Assembly: GCA_017517035.1 (NCBI GenBank)
Contig: JAFXAN010000119.1
Span: 1 to 50,345 of the forward strand
Length of the DNA stretch: 50,345 bases
DNA from: Clostridia bacterium
Lineage (GTDB): Bacteria > Bacillota > Clostridia > Oscillospirales > CAG-272
Direction of reading: 5' to 3'
Part shown: positions 17,298 to 25,870 of the stretch, in pieces
Layout: each line of letters begins with the position of its first letter
Position numbering within the stretch: the stretch's first letter is position 1
Translations under genes and position numbers: made by a program
The notes under the pieces: model-generated
Databases searched by the model: none
Told to the model about the DNA's origin: nothing
What the model saw: the letters and a program-made list of their open reading frames with translations, nothing else

Positions 17298-17764
17298 TTT
17301 TCATTTTCCTCCGTTTCCGAAAAATCAACACCGTCAAGCTCTGTTTCGGCATAATCTGCTGCGTGCTTCGCCGCTTTTTCAAGAAGTCGAATAAATTCCG
17401 CAGCTTCCTCCTCGGTGAAGCTCTGATTTATATAGGCGTTCCATTCTCTATAAGCATTTTTTATCTCTTCACGGATCTCGATCGCCTTTTTGGTGGGATA
17501 AACGAGGGTAATTCGTTTGTCCTCCTCATCCCTTACCCTTTTGACATATTCAAGCTTTTCAAGGGCGGCAAGTGCTCTTGTGACACTGCTTTTATCAACG
17601 CAAAGCCTTCTTGCGATCTGCTCCTGAGAAAGTCCCGGGCATCTTGTCAGCACCAAAATATAGCTTTGAAGATACGGACGAAGCTCCTGATTCTTCATAT
17701 TTGCGCTTCTGAACATCCCCGAAGCTCGGCTGAGAATATTAATACACCTTGAAATAGATGGCAT
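17294..17764 (-). CDS. MarR family transcriptional regulator
   Basis: A 156-residue winged-helix regulator starting at ATG 17764 (CGGAGG 7 bases upstream). The wHTH core is LTRCPGLSQEQIARRLCVDKSSVTRALAALEKLEYVKR split over about residues 38-75, followed by the wing DEEDKRITLVYPTKKA (about 78-93). Such proteins repress efflux genes and release DNA upon binding a small toxic ligand. It is the first gene of an operon with two ABC exporter half-transporters, and the 43-bp operator palindrome over its promoter predicts autorepression of the whole operon. Confidence 0.92.
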   Translation of the reverse strand: MPSISRCINILSRASGMFRSANMKNQELRPYLQSYILVLTRCPGLSQEQIARRLCVDKSSVTRALAALEKLEYVKRVRDEEDKRITLVYPTKKAIEIREEIKNAYREWNAYINQSFTEEEAAEFIRLLEKAAKHAADYAETELDGVDFSETEENEK

Positions 17765-17777
17765 TTTTACCTCCGAA

Positions 17778-17820
17778 TATAATAGTTGCAGGCGCAACGG
17801 TTGCGTCTGCAACTATTATA
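17778..17820. promoter_or_regulatory. 43-bp double operator palindrome for the MarR regulator
   Basis: Arms of 21 bases (17778-17798 and 17800-17820) around a single central base pair with one mismatch. Each arm contains its own 14-bp palindrome, GTTGCAGGCGCAAC (17785-17798) and GTTGCGTCTGCAAC (17800-17813), so two MarR-dimer sites sit back to back 15 bases apart. The right part includes the -10 box of the marR promoter. Confidence 0.85.
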
Positions 17821-17843
17821 CCATGTATAAAAAGCAATGTCAA
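17815..17843 (-). promoter_or_regulatory. Promoter of the MarR/ABC operon
   Basis: Minus strand TTGACA (17838-17843), 17 bases, TATAAT (17815-17820): full consensus, so tight repression would be needed. The -10 box lies in the operator. Confidence 0.88.
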
Positions 17844-17896
17844 TATAATTTGGCATTTTTTGACGCTTTTTCGGATCTTTTTGTATGGATTATATA

Positions 17897-18062
17897 AACA
17901 GTAATTTAGCGAACAGTCGAAGCCGTAATCCGTAGGGGCGATCATTGATCGCCCGTCTCATAAACAGCTCAAAATATCGTTATTTTGCGCCGTTTGTTTT
18001 TTCGGGCGATCAATGATCGCCCCTACAAATTTCGTTTTCACTCACCGCTAAATTACTGTTTA
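17897..18062. repeat. AAACAGTAATTT-ended element 3
   Basis: Begins AAACAGTAATTTAGCGAACAG and ends CTCACCGCTAAATTACTGTTT. The interior holds GTAGGGGCGATCATTGATCG (about 17931-17950) and its inverse (about 18004-18027) around an AT-rich centre, so the whole unit could fold into one long stem. Same interior class as element 5. No coding content. Confidence 0.82.
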
Positions 18063-18067
18063 TCAAA

Positions 18068-18107
18068 AAGCAATAGCCGAACCAAGAGTTTTCTTGATTC
18101 GGCTATT
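18068..18107 (-). terminator. Terminator after folD
   Basis: Minus strand AATAGCCGAATCAAGA, loop, TCTTGGTTCGGCTATT (one mismatch), then GCTTTTTGA. Ends the uvrC-to-folD operon. Confidence 0.85.
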
Positions 18108-18109
18108 AT

Positions 18110-18961
18110 TTATTTAAGACTTGCCTTTGCAGCGTTGAGAGTATTTTTAAGGAGCATTGTAATAGTCATAGGTCCAACGCCACCGGGAACGGGAGTGATA
18201 TATGATGCCTTTGGCTCAACTTCTGCAAAATTAACATCTCCGCAAAGCTTTCCGTCCTCGCCTCGATTGATTCCAACATCAATCACAACGGCACCATCCT
18301 TCACCATATCAGCAGTGAAGAAATTAGGCTTACCGATGGCGGCAACAAGAATGTCCGCACGGCGGCAAGCGGCAGCAAGATCCTTTGTTCTTGAGTGGCA
18401 AATGGTAACAGTTGCATCAGCCTGAAGCATCAGCATAGCCTGAGGCTTGCCCACAATGTTACTTCTTCCCACGATAACGCATTCCTTGCCCTTTATCTCA
18501 ATTCCGCTTCTTCTGATAAGCTCCATAACACCCGCGGGAGTACAGGGGGCAAGATCAAAATTGCCCGTCATGATCTTTCCCACATTGAACGGATGGAAAG
18601 CATCAACATCCTTTGCGGGGTTGATCTTAAGAAGCACAGATTCCTCATTTATATGCTTCGGAAGAGGAAGCTGAACAAGGATTCCGTGAGTATCCTTATC
18701 ATTATTAAGACGCTCTATAACCGAAAGAAGCTCGCTCTCACTTGTCTCCTCGGGCATCTCGATGACCTCCGAATTAAATCCAACCTGCTCACAGGCAAGC
18801 TTCTTGTTTCTCACATAAACCTTTGATGCGGGGTTTTCACCGACAATGATAACTGCAAGTCCGGGTTTGAAGCCGTTTTTCGCTTCAAAATCCTTGACCT
18901 CGGTGCTGATTTCTTCTCTTATAGCGGCAGATATTGCCTTTCCGTCAATAATTTTAGCCAT
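18110..18961 (-). CDS. folD: Bifunctional methylene-THF dehydrogenase / methenyl-THF cyclohydrolase
   Basis: A 283-residue cytosolic FolD, the usual length, interconverting 5,10-methylene-THF and 10-formyl-THF for purine synthesis and fMet-tRNA. Key segments: YVRNKKLACEQVG (about 48-60, catalytic Lys), GILVQLPLPKHI (about 93-104), KDVDAFHPFNVGKI (about 116-129; the Asp-Val-Asp motif has Ala where Gly is usual), the NADP loop GRSNIVGKP (about 163-171) and PVPGGVGPMTITML near the C terminus. Last gene of the operon; its start overlaps lgt by 8 bases. Confidence 0.95.
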   Translation of the reverse strand: MAKIIDGKAISAAIREEISTEVKDFEAKNGFKPGLAVIIVGENPASKVYVRNKKLACEQVGFNSEVIEMPEETSESELLSVIERLNNDKDTHGILVQLPLPKHINEESVLLKINPAKDVDAFHPFNVGKIMTGNFDLAPCTPAGVMELIRRSGIEIKGKECVIVGRSNIVGKPQAMLMLQADATVTICHSRTKDLAAACRRADILVAAIGKPNFFTADMVKDGAVVIDVGINRGEDGKLCGDVNFAEVEPKASYITPVPGGVGPMTITMLLKNTLNAAKASLK

Positions 18962-19808
18962 TTTTTATCTCCTTTTTCTTTTTGATCAGAATAAATACTA
19001 TTGCTGCACTGCAAAGCACAGCGCAAAGCAAGCCTATAAGCTGCGAAATTTTTATGTTTCCCACATAAAGGCTGTCGGCACGAAGTCCCTCTATAAACAT
19101 TCTGCCAAAGCCGTACCATGCAAAATACATAAGGCATATCTGACCGTTAAATTTCTTTTTCTTATATACCGCATTGATAATCAAAAATCCGATAAGATTC
19201 CAAAGCGATTCATAAAGAAATGTGGGGTGTGCAAGAACCGTCTCATATCCGCTGGCATAGGAATTAACCTGCATGATCCAAGGCAGCTCGGAAGCATTTG
19301 GTGTTTCAAAAACCTTTCCGAAAAATTCAAATTTTGAAATATCTCCATATGCCTCACCGTTGCAGAAATTTCCCCATCTTCCGACGAGCTGACCTATCAT
19401 GACCGCAGGCGCAGCCATATCAAATGCCCTGATAAAGCTTTTTTTCTTTACCTTGCAAACTGCAAGAATGCCAAGGCATCCGCCGATTATTCCACCATAT
19501 ATACCGATTCCGCCGTTCCATATCTCAAAAAACTGCCAGAAGCTGTCATATCTTTCAAGGCTCGTAAGCACATAATAGAGCCTTGCGCCAACGACACCGC
19601 AAAGCACGGTATAGATAAAGAGGTCAAGCATATCATCCTTTGTGAATCCCTCTTTTGCACTTCTATAGCAGGCATAGGCAAATGCTAAGATTATTCCGGT
19701 TACGATGATAAGTCCATACCATCTTATCTCAAGACCGAATAGTCTTATTGCCACGGGGTCGATGCTGAACATATCTATCCCAAGTCCGGGAAAAGCGACC
19801 TGTGTCAT
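18954..19808 (-). CDS. lgt: Prolipoprotein diacylglyceryl transferase
   Basis: A 284-residue integral membrane enzyme with about seven helices. It has the Lgt signature GRWGNFCNGEAYG (about 143-155), the early RWYGLIIVTG segment (about 29-38) and GIYGGIIGGCLGI (about 97-109). Lgt transfers diacylglycerol from phosphatidylglycerol to the lipobox cysteine of prelipoproteins, the first step of lipoprotein maturation; clients here would include the CxxC lipoprotein at 46440. Start ATG 19808 with AGGAGG at the end of the preceding M16 gene. Confidence 0.95.
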   Translation of the reverse strand: MTQVAFPGLGIDMFSIDPVAIRLFGLEIRWYGLIIVTGIILAFAYACYRSAKEGFTKDDMLDLFIYTVLCGVVGARLYYVLTSLERYDSFWQFFEIWNGGIGIYGGIIGGCLGILAVCKVKKKSFIRAFDMAAPAVMIGQLVGRWGNFCNGEAYGDISKFEFFGKVFETPNASELPWIMQVNSYASGYETVLAHPTFLYESLWNLIGFLIINAVYKKKKFNGQICLMYFAWYGFGRMFIEGLRADSLYVGNIKISQLIGLLCAVLCSAAIVFILIKKKKEIKNG

Positions 19809-19813
19809 CCTTA

Positions 19814-21121
19814 TTATTCCTCCTTTTTATCATCAAATGGGAAAACTGCCGAAAGAGTGAAGCAATCCTCGGAAAATGAGGAACGGAATATTTCCATGAC
19901 CTCACGAAGGCTTATTTCGTTTATTATATCCGCATATCCGAAATAATCATATCCGTCAAAAATATGCTCGATCAGATCCTCGGCAATATCCTCGGCAGAG
20001 TCAAGACCTCTCACGAATGAGGCATAGAAAACCTTGCGGCATCTCTCAAAATCCTCCTCGGAAAAGCCCTCTTTCCTTTTTTCTATAATATATTCCTTTA
20101 TTCTTTCGTAAACCTTGTCCGGGTCATCAGCCTCGCCCGTAACAGCACAGAACCCGAATCCCTCCGATACTGTATATGAACAATGGAGCAAGGATGATAT
20201 CATTCCGCTCTCGTAAAGCTCACTGAAAAGCTCACCCGTCTGAGAAAAGATCAGATCGAGGACAATTGACATTGCAATTTCCCGTCTTTCACGCATTATT
20301 GGCTCTGCGGGAACACAGGTGTCCTTTATTCCGATATCGAATATCGGCTTTGCGAGCTGCATTTTTCTCTCCTTTCGGGAAGAAGCAACAAAGCTCGGCT
20401 CATCTGTTCTCTTTTTAATGATTTTTACGGGAGCTTTATACGAAAGCTGTTCATCGGCAACAGAGATCACCTCATCCGCTGTGGTGTTTCCGCAGACAAC
20501 AAGTGCCATATTTGAGAGATTATAAAAAACTTCATGACAACGATAAAGAAGCTCGGGTGTTATGCGTGAAATACTCTGCACCGTTCCGCAGATATTATTT
20601 TTTATATCATGCTCGCAGTAAAGTCCCTCAAGCATTCCGTAATATGAACGGTTATTTGGCATATCGTCATACATTCCGATCTCCTCACCGATTATTCCCT
20701 GCTCCTTTGCCACAGATTCCTTTGTAAAATAAGGATGAGTTACAAAGCTGAGAAGCTCGGAAAGGCACTCTCTGAAATTTGAGGTACAGCTGAAAAGGAA
20801 GATCGTCTTATCATATGAGGTATAAGCATTTGCATCAGCTCCAAGCTCGGAAAATCTCTCAAAGGAATCGCTTCCGTCCTCATTTGTGAACATTTTATGC
20901 TCAAGAAAATGGGCAATTCCGCCGGGGACCGTGGTATATTCATCGTCCCCCTCAAGCTTAAAGCAATTGTCGATTGAGCCATAGTGAGTACCGAAAACAG
21001 CATATGTAGTGCTGAAATTTTTGGGATAAACATAAATATCAAGTCCGCTTTTGTGTTTTATATGCTGATATTCCTCACCGAGAAGCGAGCTTTTCACGGT
21101 TTTTATCTCATTATTCGTCAT
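19814..21121 (-). CDS. M16 family zinc peptidase (YfmH-like, active-type subunit)
   Basis: A 435-residue protein starting at ATG 21121 (GAGGAG upstream), overlapping the previous gene by 11 bases. It carries the inverted zinc motif HFLEH at residues 71-75 and the downstream ligand region EQGIIGEEIGMYDD (about 143-156), so it should be a functional metallopeptidase. Paired with the preceding M16 gene that lacks HxxEH, it matches the YfmF/YfmH-type pair of Firmicutes, some of which are linked to EF-P aminopentanol modification. The substrate here is unknown. Confidence 0.88.
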   Translation of the reverse strand: MTNNEIKTVKSSLLGEEYQHIKHKSGLDIYVYPKNFSTTYAVFGTHYGSIDNCFKLEGDDEYTTVPGGIAHFLEHKMFTNEDGSDSFERFSELGADANAYTSYDKTIFLFSCTSNFRECLSELLSFVTHPYFTKESVAKEQGIIGEEIGMYDDMPNNRSYYGMLEGLYCEHDIKNNICGTVQSISRITPELLYRCHEVFYNLSNMALVVCGNTTADEVISVADEQLSYKAPVKIIKKRTDEPSFVASSRKERKMQLAKPIFDIGIKDTCVPAEPIMRERREIAMSIVLDLIFSQTGELFSELYESGMISSLLHCSYTVSEGFGFCAVTGEADDPDKVYERIKEYIIEKRKEGFSEEDFERCRKVFYASFVRGLDSAEDIAEDLIEHIFDGYDYFGYADIINEISLREVMEIFRSSFSEDCFTLSAVFPFDDKKEE

Positions 21122-22421
21122 ATTCGCTCTCCTCGTCATATTCTCCGCCGCCTGCAAGAGTTCCTCTTATAAATGCACAGGTATCAGCACCAAAACGGCT
21201 TGCCGCTCTTGCAACATCATTTTTCTCAATATTTTCAAGGGCAGAAATGATATCATCTTGTGTCTCATTGATTCCCGAAATGATCCTTGCTCTGTAAAAA
21301 TGCTCAATGGAATAAGGGGAATCGAGAGACTGCCTTACTGAGTTTTCAATTGAACGCTTGGCACACATCAGCTCATATTCCGATATATTGCCATTTTTGA
21401 TATCATCAAATTGTGAAGCTATCTCGCCAATTACTCTTACCTTATTCTCATTACTGATTCCCGACTGAACAAAAATTGCGCCCTTATTATAGTTATATAT
21501 TGAGGAGCAGGAATAGCAAAGGCTCTGCTTTTCTCTCACATTTTTGAAAAGCTTTGAGGCAGGTGAGCCTCCGAAAATCTCATTCAGAAGCATCGTGGCA
21601 TACCTATCCGGATCATTTGCGCCGATATCGGCACGGAATCCCATAGTAAGCTTGCCTTGAAGAACCGCCATCTCCTCCTCCACCTGACGCATTTCGGCAG
21701 GAGCTTTTTTGATCTCGGGTCTTATGAATTCAAGTGACGCACCGCCAAGCTCCGGAAAATATTCTTCAATAAGAGACTTGACTTCATCTGCATCACGGCT
21801 TCCGACATAAACAAAAAGCGGCTCGGATATATTCAGATACTCACGGTAAAATTCCGAGATATCACGGGGCGTTATCTCCATTATCCGCTCAACACTCTCA
21901 TGCTGAGGAAGTCCGCTCACTTCACCTCTGAACATCACCTCTCGGCAAAGCATAGCCGCACGGTATTTGGGGTCATTTTCCGATGCTCTGACACTGTCGC
22001 AGAGATTCTTTTTTTCGATCTCCACCGTCTTTTCTCTGAAGCTTCCGTTTCCGTCAAGCAGAGGCTCATAGAGCATTTTATGAAGCGTGTCGAGAGTTCC
22101 GCCCAGCAGATCCTCATCACCCCTTGCACATTCCTTTGCAAGACATTCACAGAAAAATCCCGCAGAAATGCTGTCACCGATGGGATTCAGCATTGTGGTT
22201 ATATTTGCATCATAAAGATCATCCAGTCTGCGGCTGAGAGACGCAATATCGGGATATGGCACGCAACCTCGCTTCAGGGTGCTGAAAAGCAGAGAGCAAA
22301 GACTTCTTTTCCGTGGGGACACGGGAAATGTCATACTGAGTGTCAAAAGCTCAATTTTAAATTTATCTGTCTTAAGGGCGAGAAGCTTTCCTCTTCCCGC
22401 ATTCATTCTGACCGGTATCAT
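21111..22421 (-). CDS. M16 family peptidase-like protein without zinc motif (YfmF-like)
   Basis: A 436-residue M16-fold protein in which the region that should hold HxxEH reads SLLFSTLKRGCVPYPDIASL (about 42-61). No metal ligands are visible, so it is likely the non-catalytic partner of the next gene. The C-terminal M16 domain has NEIFGGSPASKLFKNVREKQSLCYS split over about residues 268-292, a conserved substrate-chamber motif. ATGA overlap with coaD. The two proteins probably form the split version of a pitrilysin-like chamber. Confidence 0.87.
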   Translation of the reverse strand: MIPVRMNAGRGKLLALKTDKFKIELLTLSMTFPVSPRKRSLCSLLFSTLKRGCVPYPDIASLSRRLDDLYDANITTMLNPIGDSISAGFFCECLAKECARGDEDLLGGTLDTLHKMLYEPLLDGNGSFREKTVEIEKKNLCDSVRASENDPKYRAAMLCREVMFRGEVSGLPQHESVERIMEITPRDISEFYREYLNISEPLFVYVGSRDADEVKSLIEEYFPELGGASLEFIRPEIKKAPAEMRQVEEEMAVLQGKLTMGFRADIGANDPDRYATMLLNEIFGGSPASKLFKNVREKQSLCYSCSSIYNYNKGAIFVQSGISNENKVRVIGEIASQFDDIKNGNISEYELMCAKRSIENSVRQSLDSPYSIEHFYRARIISGINETQDDIISALENIEKNDVARAASRFGADTCAFIRGTLAGGGEYDEESEYDE

Positions 22422-22927
22422 TTAAAGCCAAAACCTCGTTTTTTTATTATATCTATCGCTCCACGGGGCAATAATTTTGTAGCTTCATCCTCTTTTCCCT
22501 CCGAAATAAGCGAACGGACAAGAGTTGAGCTGATATCTGCATTTTTTTCATTGCACGGAAGAAAAAGCGTCTCGATTTCGGGAGCAAGCTCTCTGTTATA
22601 GAGTGCCATTTTCATTTCATAGGCAAAATCTGTTTCGTTTCTAATGCCCTTCACTATGGCAGAACAGCCAAGCTCTCTTGCAAGAGAATAAAGCATTCCG
22701 TCGCTATATACAACCTCGACATTTGGGATATCGGAGCAGGCAAGCTTTGCGATTTCTATTCTCGTCTCGGTATCGAAAAGATACTTTTTTTCGGGATTTA
22801 CAAGAAGCGCAAGATAGACCTTATCATAAAGAGCAGCCGTGCGGCGAAGGATGTCAATGTGCCCGACCGTTATCGGGTCAAAGCTGCCGGGAACGATGGC
22901 GATGTGACTTTTTTTATTATCCATCAT
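22418..22927 (-). CDS. coaD: Phosphopantetheine adenylyltransferase
   Basis: A 169-residue enzyme (168 if it starts at the next ATG, 22924); a longer frame start at 22939 lacks support. Nucleotidyltransferase motifs are AIVPGSFDPITVGHIDIL (about 8-25) and the C-terminal ISSTLVRSL (about 128-136). It makes dephospho-CoA from 4'-phosphopantetheine and ATP in CoA synthesis. It overlaps the rsmD end by about 11 bases, and the rsmD-coaD pairing is widespread in Firmicutes. Confidence 0.95.
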   Translation of the reverse strand: MMDNKKSHIAIVPGSFDPITVGHIDILRRTAALYDKVYLALLVNPEKKYLFDTETRIEIAKLACSDIPNVEVVYSDGMLYSLARELGCSAIVKGIRNETDFAYEMKMALYNRELAPEIETLFLPCNEKNADISSTLVRSLISEGKEDEATKLLPRGAIDIIKKRGFGFK

Positions 22928-23516
22928 TCTCTTCTCCATCGCCTTTTTTGGGCGTTATAAGATTTACATATGCAATCCCGTGCTTCATTGAGCGAAGCAC
23001 CTCAAAGCGAGCCTCAAGCTCACTTTTTCCACAGAAAACATCATCGCTTGACGCACTTTCGCAAACGATAAGAGATGTGCGCTTTATAAGTCTGCCTGAA
23101 AGAAGAAGCTCAAGAGCATGGGGAATTATTTTGTCTGCATAGGGTGGATCGAGAAATACGATATCGAATTTTGCGCTCTCATTTCTCTTTCTGCCCTCGG
23201 TGCGAAGATATTCAAGAGAATCGGCGCAAACGACATTTGCACCCTCAAGCCTTGTTTTTTCTATATTCTGCTTTATAACCGAGATCGCCGCCTTTGCATG
23301 ATCCACAAAAGTGGCACTCTGTGCGCCTCGGCTGAGTGCTTCAAGTCCCATCTGACCCGAGCCTGCAAAAAGGTCAAGCACACGCCTGCCCTCAATATCA
23401 AATTGAAGCATTGAAAAGACTGCCTCTTTCGTTCTCTCGGAGGTGGGACGGGTTGCTTCGCCTGCAAGCGTAGCAAGCCTTATTCCCTTTGCCTTTCCCG
23501 TTATAATTCTCATCAT
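22917..23516 (-). CDS. rsmD: 16S rRNA (guanine966-N2)-methyltransferase
   Basis: A 199-residue protein starting at ATG 23516, 6 bases after GAGGTG. Class I SAM fold with VLDLFAGSGQMGLEALSRGA (about 43-62) and catalytic FLDPPYA (about 117-123). The N-terminal MMRIITGKAKGIRL and RPTSERTKEAVFSML segments are RsmD hallmarks. Methylates G966 of 16S rRNA during 30S assembly. Second gene of the operon after uvrC. Confidence 0.94.
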   Translation of the reverse strand: MMRIITGKAKGIRLATLAGEATRPTSERTKEAVFSMLQFDIEGRRVLDLFAGSGQMGLEALSRGAQSATFVDHAKAAISVIKQNIEKTRLEGANVVCADSLEYLRTEGRKRNESAKFDIVFLDPPYADKIIPHALELLLSGRLIKRTSLIVCESASSDDVFCGKSELEARFEVLRSMKHGIAYVNLITPKKGDGEENDG

Positions 23517-23534
23517 ATCATTCACCTCAAAAAA

Positions 23535-25370
23535 TCAGCTTTCATCTCCGTGAAAATACCTATATATATTTTCGGCATCCTTTTCTCCGATGCCGCCAAC
23601 AGCGCAAAGATCTTCTTTTGTTGCCTCTCTGACCTTTGAAAGTCCTCCGAAATAGGTTAGGAGTGCCTTTGCCTTCGCCTTTCCGATTCCGTCGATTTTT
23701 TCAAGAGACGAGGTCGTGAGAGTTTTGCGCTTTGCTGTGTCCATTCTCGAAACGCTGTATCTATGGACCTCCTCCTGTATTCTGTAAATAAGCGAGAATA
23801 CAGACTGTTCCCTTGCGATGCTGATCTCTCTTTCCTCATCGCAAAGTGCTCTTGTTTTATGAAAATCATCCTTGACCATTCCAAAGGTGGGTATTTCAAC
23901 TCCCATTTCACGCATCAAGGCTCTGACAGTCGAAACATGACCCTTTCCACCATCAAGAAGAATAAGATCGGGATATTCGGAAAAGGAACCGCTCTCGTCC
24001 GAAAGATGCTCAAGCCTACGCTTTATCGCCTCTCGCATACTTGCATAATCGTCGATCCCCTCAACGGTCTTTATGGTAAAGCTGCGGTAATCAGAACGGC
24101 GAAGCTTGCCTTCCTTTGCAACCACCATTCCGCAGGTTTTATGCTCCGATCCGATATTTGATATATCGTATGCCTCTATCCTCTCGGGCAGAACCTCAAG
24201 AGAAAGAAGCGAAGCCAGAAGCACCAGCGAGCTCTCGTCCTTTTCCGCATTTATCTTATATAGCTTTGCCTTATCCTTTGCATTTGCATAAACCATGCGG
24301 CAAAGCGTTCTCATATCGCCCCTCTCGGGCGTTCTTATATCAACCTTTCTTCCCGCCATTTTGCCAAGATATTCGGTAAGCATTTCCGCCTCCTCCTCAT
24401 CTATTGCAAAATCAAGAAGGACCTCATGGGGAATATACTCCCTTTTTAAATAGTAATCACCGATAAAAGACGGCATTGCCTCCTCATCCGCAATTTTATC
24501 AGCACCGAAATAAAACTCATTCTTATCGGTAACTGCTCCCTCTCTGATATTGAACACGGATATAACAGAACAGCTTTCATCAGAATAAAGTGCGAAAACA
24601 TCCTTATCCGCATCGGGAGATGCAACGACCTTTTGCTTCTCGCTGAGACTCTCAAGAGCGGATATCGCATCACGGCATCTTGCCGCAACCTCAAATTTTT
24701 CCTCCTCCGCATAGCGCATCATCTGCTCACCAAGCTCTTTTTTTGCGGCAGAGGTATTTCCTCGCAAAATATTAACTGCACATTTGACGGTTTCTGCATA
24801 TTCATCGGGACTTACCTTTCCCGTACAAACTCCGAGACATTGCCCCATTTGGTAATAAAGACAGGGACGCTCCTTTCCGATATCCCTTGGAAAGCTTCTC
24901 TTGCAGGATGGTATTCCGAGGCTTTTCTGAAGAAGATTTATCACAGAAAAAACAGTTCCCGTTCCCGAATAAGGGCCAAAATATCTTGCGCCCCTCTCGG
25001 CTGTCCTTTTTCTCGTATAAACTATCTGAGGATATTCTCCTCCCGTAACCTTGATATAGGGATAGCTTTTTGAATCCTTCAGCTTTATATTGTATTTTGG
25101 GCTATACTGCTTTATCATTCGGTTTTCGAGTGTCAGCGCCTCGATTTCCGTATCACAAAGAAAATAATCAAAATCATGGACAAGAGAGACCATCTTCATT
25201 GTTTTCAGATTTTTTTCGCTATTCTGAAAATATTGGGAAACTCTGTTTCTGAGCTTTTTTGATTTTCCCACATAGATGACCTTTCCCGCTTTGTCCTTCA
25301 TTATATAGACTCCGGGAGACAAAGGGAGAGTATTCGCTTTTTCAAGAAGTGTTTCAAGTCTGCTTTCCAA
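23535..25370 (-). CDS. uvrC: Excinuclease ABC subunit C
   Basis: A 611-residue UvrC starting at TTG 25370, chosen because AAAGGGGG is 6 bases upstream and the family N terminus (ESRLETLLEKANTLPLSPGVY) begins there; the more distal ATG would add an unrelated 12-residue tail overlapping the HPr terminator. GIY-YIG nuclease domain (about 15-95: PGVYIMKDKAGKVIYVGKSK), UVR UvrB-binding helix (about 205-240), RNase H-like endonuclease domain (about 370-540) and two helix-hairpin-helix motifs at the C terminus (KIDGIGKAKAKALL, AVGGIGEKDAENIY). Makes both incisions in nucleotide excision repair with UvrA/UvrB. First gene of the seven-gene operon ending in folD. Confidence 0.95.
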   Translation of the reverse strand: MESRLETLLEKANTLPLSPGVYIMKDKAGKVIYVGKSKKLRNRVSQYFQNSEKNLKTMKMVSLVHDFDYFLCDTEIEALTLENRMIKQYSPKYNIKLKDSKSYPYIKVTGGEYPQIVYTRKRTAERGARYFGPYSGTGTVFSVINLLQKSLGIPSCKRSFPRDIGKERPCLYYQMGQCLGVCTGKVSPDEYAETVKCAVNILRGNTSAAKKELGEQMMRYAEEEKFEVAARCRDAISALESLSEKQKVVASPDADKDVFALYSDESCSVISVFNIREGAVTDKNEFYFGADKIADEEAMPSFIGDYYLKREYIPHEVLLDFAIDEEEAEMLTEYLGKMAGRKVDIRTPERGDMRTLCRMVYANAKDKAKLYKINAEKDESSLVLLASLLSLEVLPERIEAYDISNIGSEHKTCGMVVAKEGKLRRSDYRSFTIKTVEGIDDYASMREAIKRRLEHLSDESGSFSEYPDLILLDGGKGHVSTVRALMREMGVEIPTFGMVKDDFHKTRALCDEEREISIAREQSVFSLIYRIQEEVHRYSVSRMDTAKRKTLTTSSLEKIDGIGKAKAKALLTYFGGLSKVREATKEDLCAVGGIGEKDAENIYRYFHGDES

Positions 25371-25392
25371 AATAATCCCCCTTTCAGTAAAC

Positions 25393-25423
25393 AAAAAGGT
25401 GGTCATGCAGAAGCATCACCACC
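25393..25423 (-). terminator. Terminator after the HPr gene
   Basis: Minus strand GGTGGT...ACCACC (25398-25423) with an inner GATGC/GCATG stem, then TTTTTG. It separates HPr from uvrC. Confidence 0.8.
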
Positions 25424-25437
25424 ACCGTGCATAAAAC

Positions 25438-25701
25438 TTATTCGGCAAAGCCGGTATTGATAAGCTCGGCAAGTCCGTCAAGTGCCTCGGCCTCGTCGGG
25501 ACCGTCAGCTATGAGATTAATAGACATTCCCTTGGAAATTCCAAGAGCAAGAATACCGAGAAGGCTCTTTGCATTTATTCTGCGGTCATCCTTTTCTACC
25601 CATATAGAGGACTTATAGCTCTGAGCTTTCTGAATAAAAAATGTTGCGGGTCTTGCATGAAGACCAACGCTATTGATGATTTTAACTTCACGAGTTATCA
25701 T
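25438..25701 (-). CDS. ptsH: HPr family phosphocarrier protein
   Basis: An 87-residue phosphocarrier. NSVGLHARPA places the phosphorylated His at position 15, and AKSLLGIL places the regulatory Ser at 46. Both PTS phosphotransfer and HPr kinase control (catabolite repression via CcpA) are therefore expected; it is HPr rather than Crh, which lacks His15. Monocistronic with its own promoter and terminator, not linked to ptsI here. It would link the glycan genes of this window to global carbon control. Confidence 0.93.
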   Translation of the reverse strand: MITREVKIINSVGLHARPATFFIQKAQSYKSSIWVEKDDRRINAKSLLGILALGISKGMSINLIADGPDEAEALDGLAELINTGFAE

Positions 25702-25753
25702 ATATTCTACTCTCCAAACGCATTGATTTTACACATATATCTTTCCTAATAAT

Positions 25754-25782
25754 AGTATATCAAATTTTTCTCATAAAATCAA
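25754..25782 (-). promoter_or_regulatory. Promoter of the HPr gene
   Basis: Minus strand TTGATT (25777-25782), 17 bases, TATACT (25754-25759). Just upstream, two copies of ACATTTTTGCAAAAA (about 25808 and 25849, 41 bases apart), each with a palindromic TTTTTGCAAAAA core, lie between this promoter and the DUF4330-like gene. Confidence 0.7.
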
Positions 25783-25870
25783 CAAAAATTTTCGGGCATT
25801 TTCGATAAACATTTTTGCAAAAAACGCCATTTTATCATACAAAAGTTACATTTTTGCAAAAAAATGCAGT

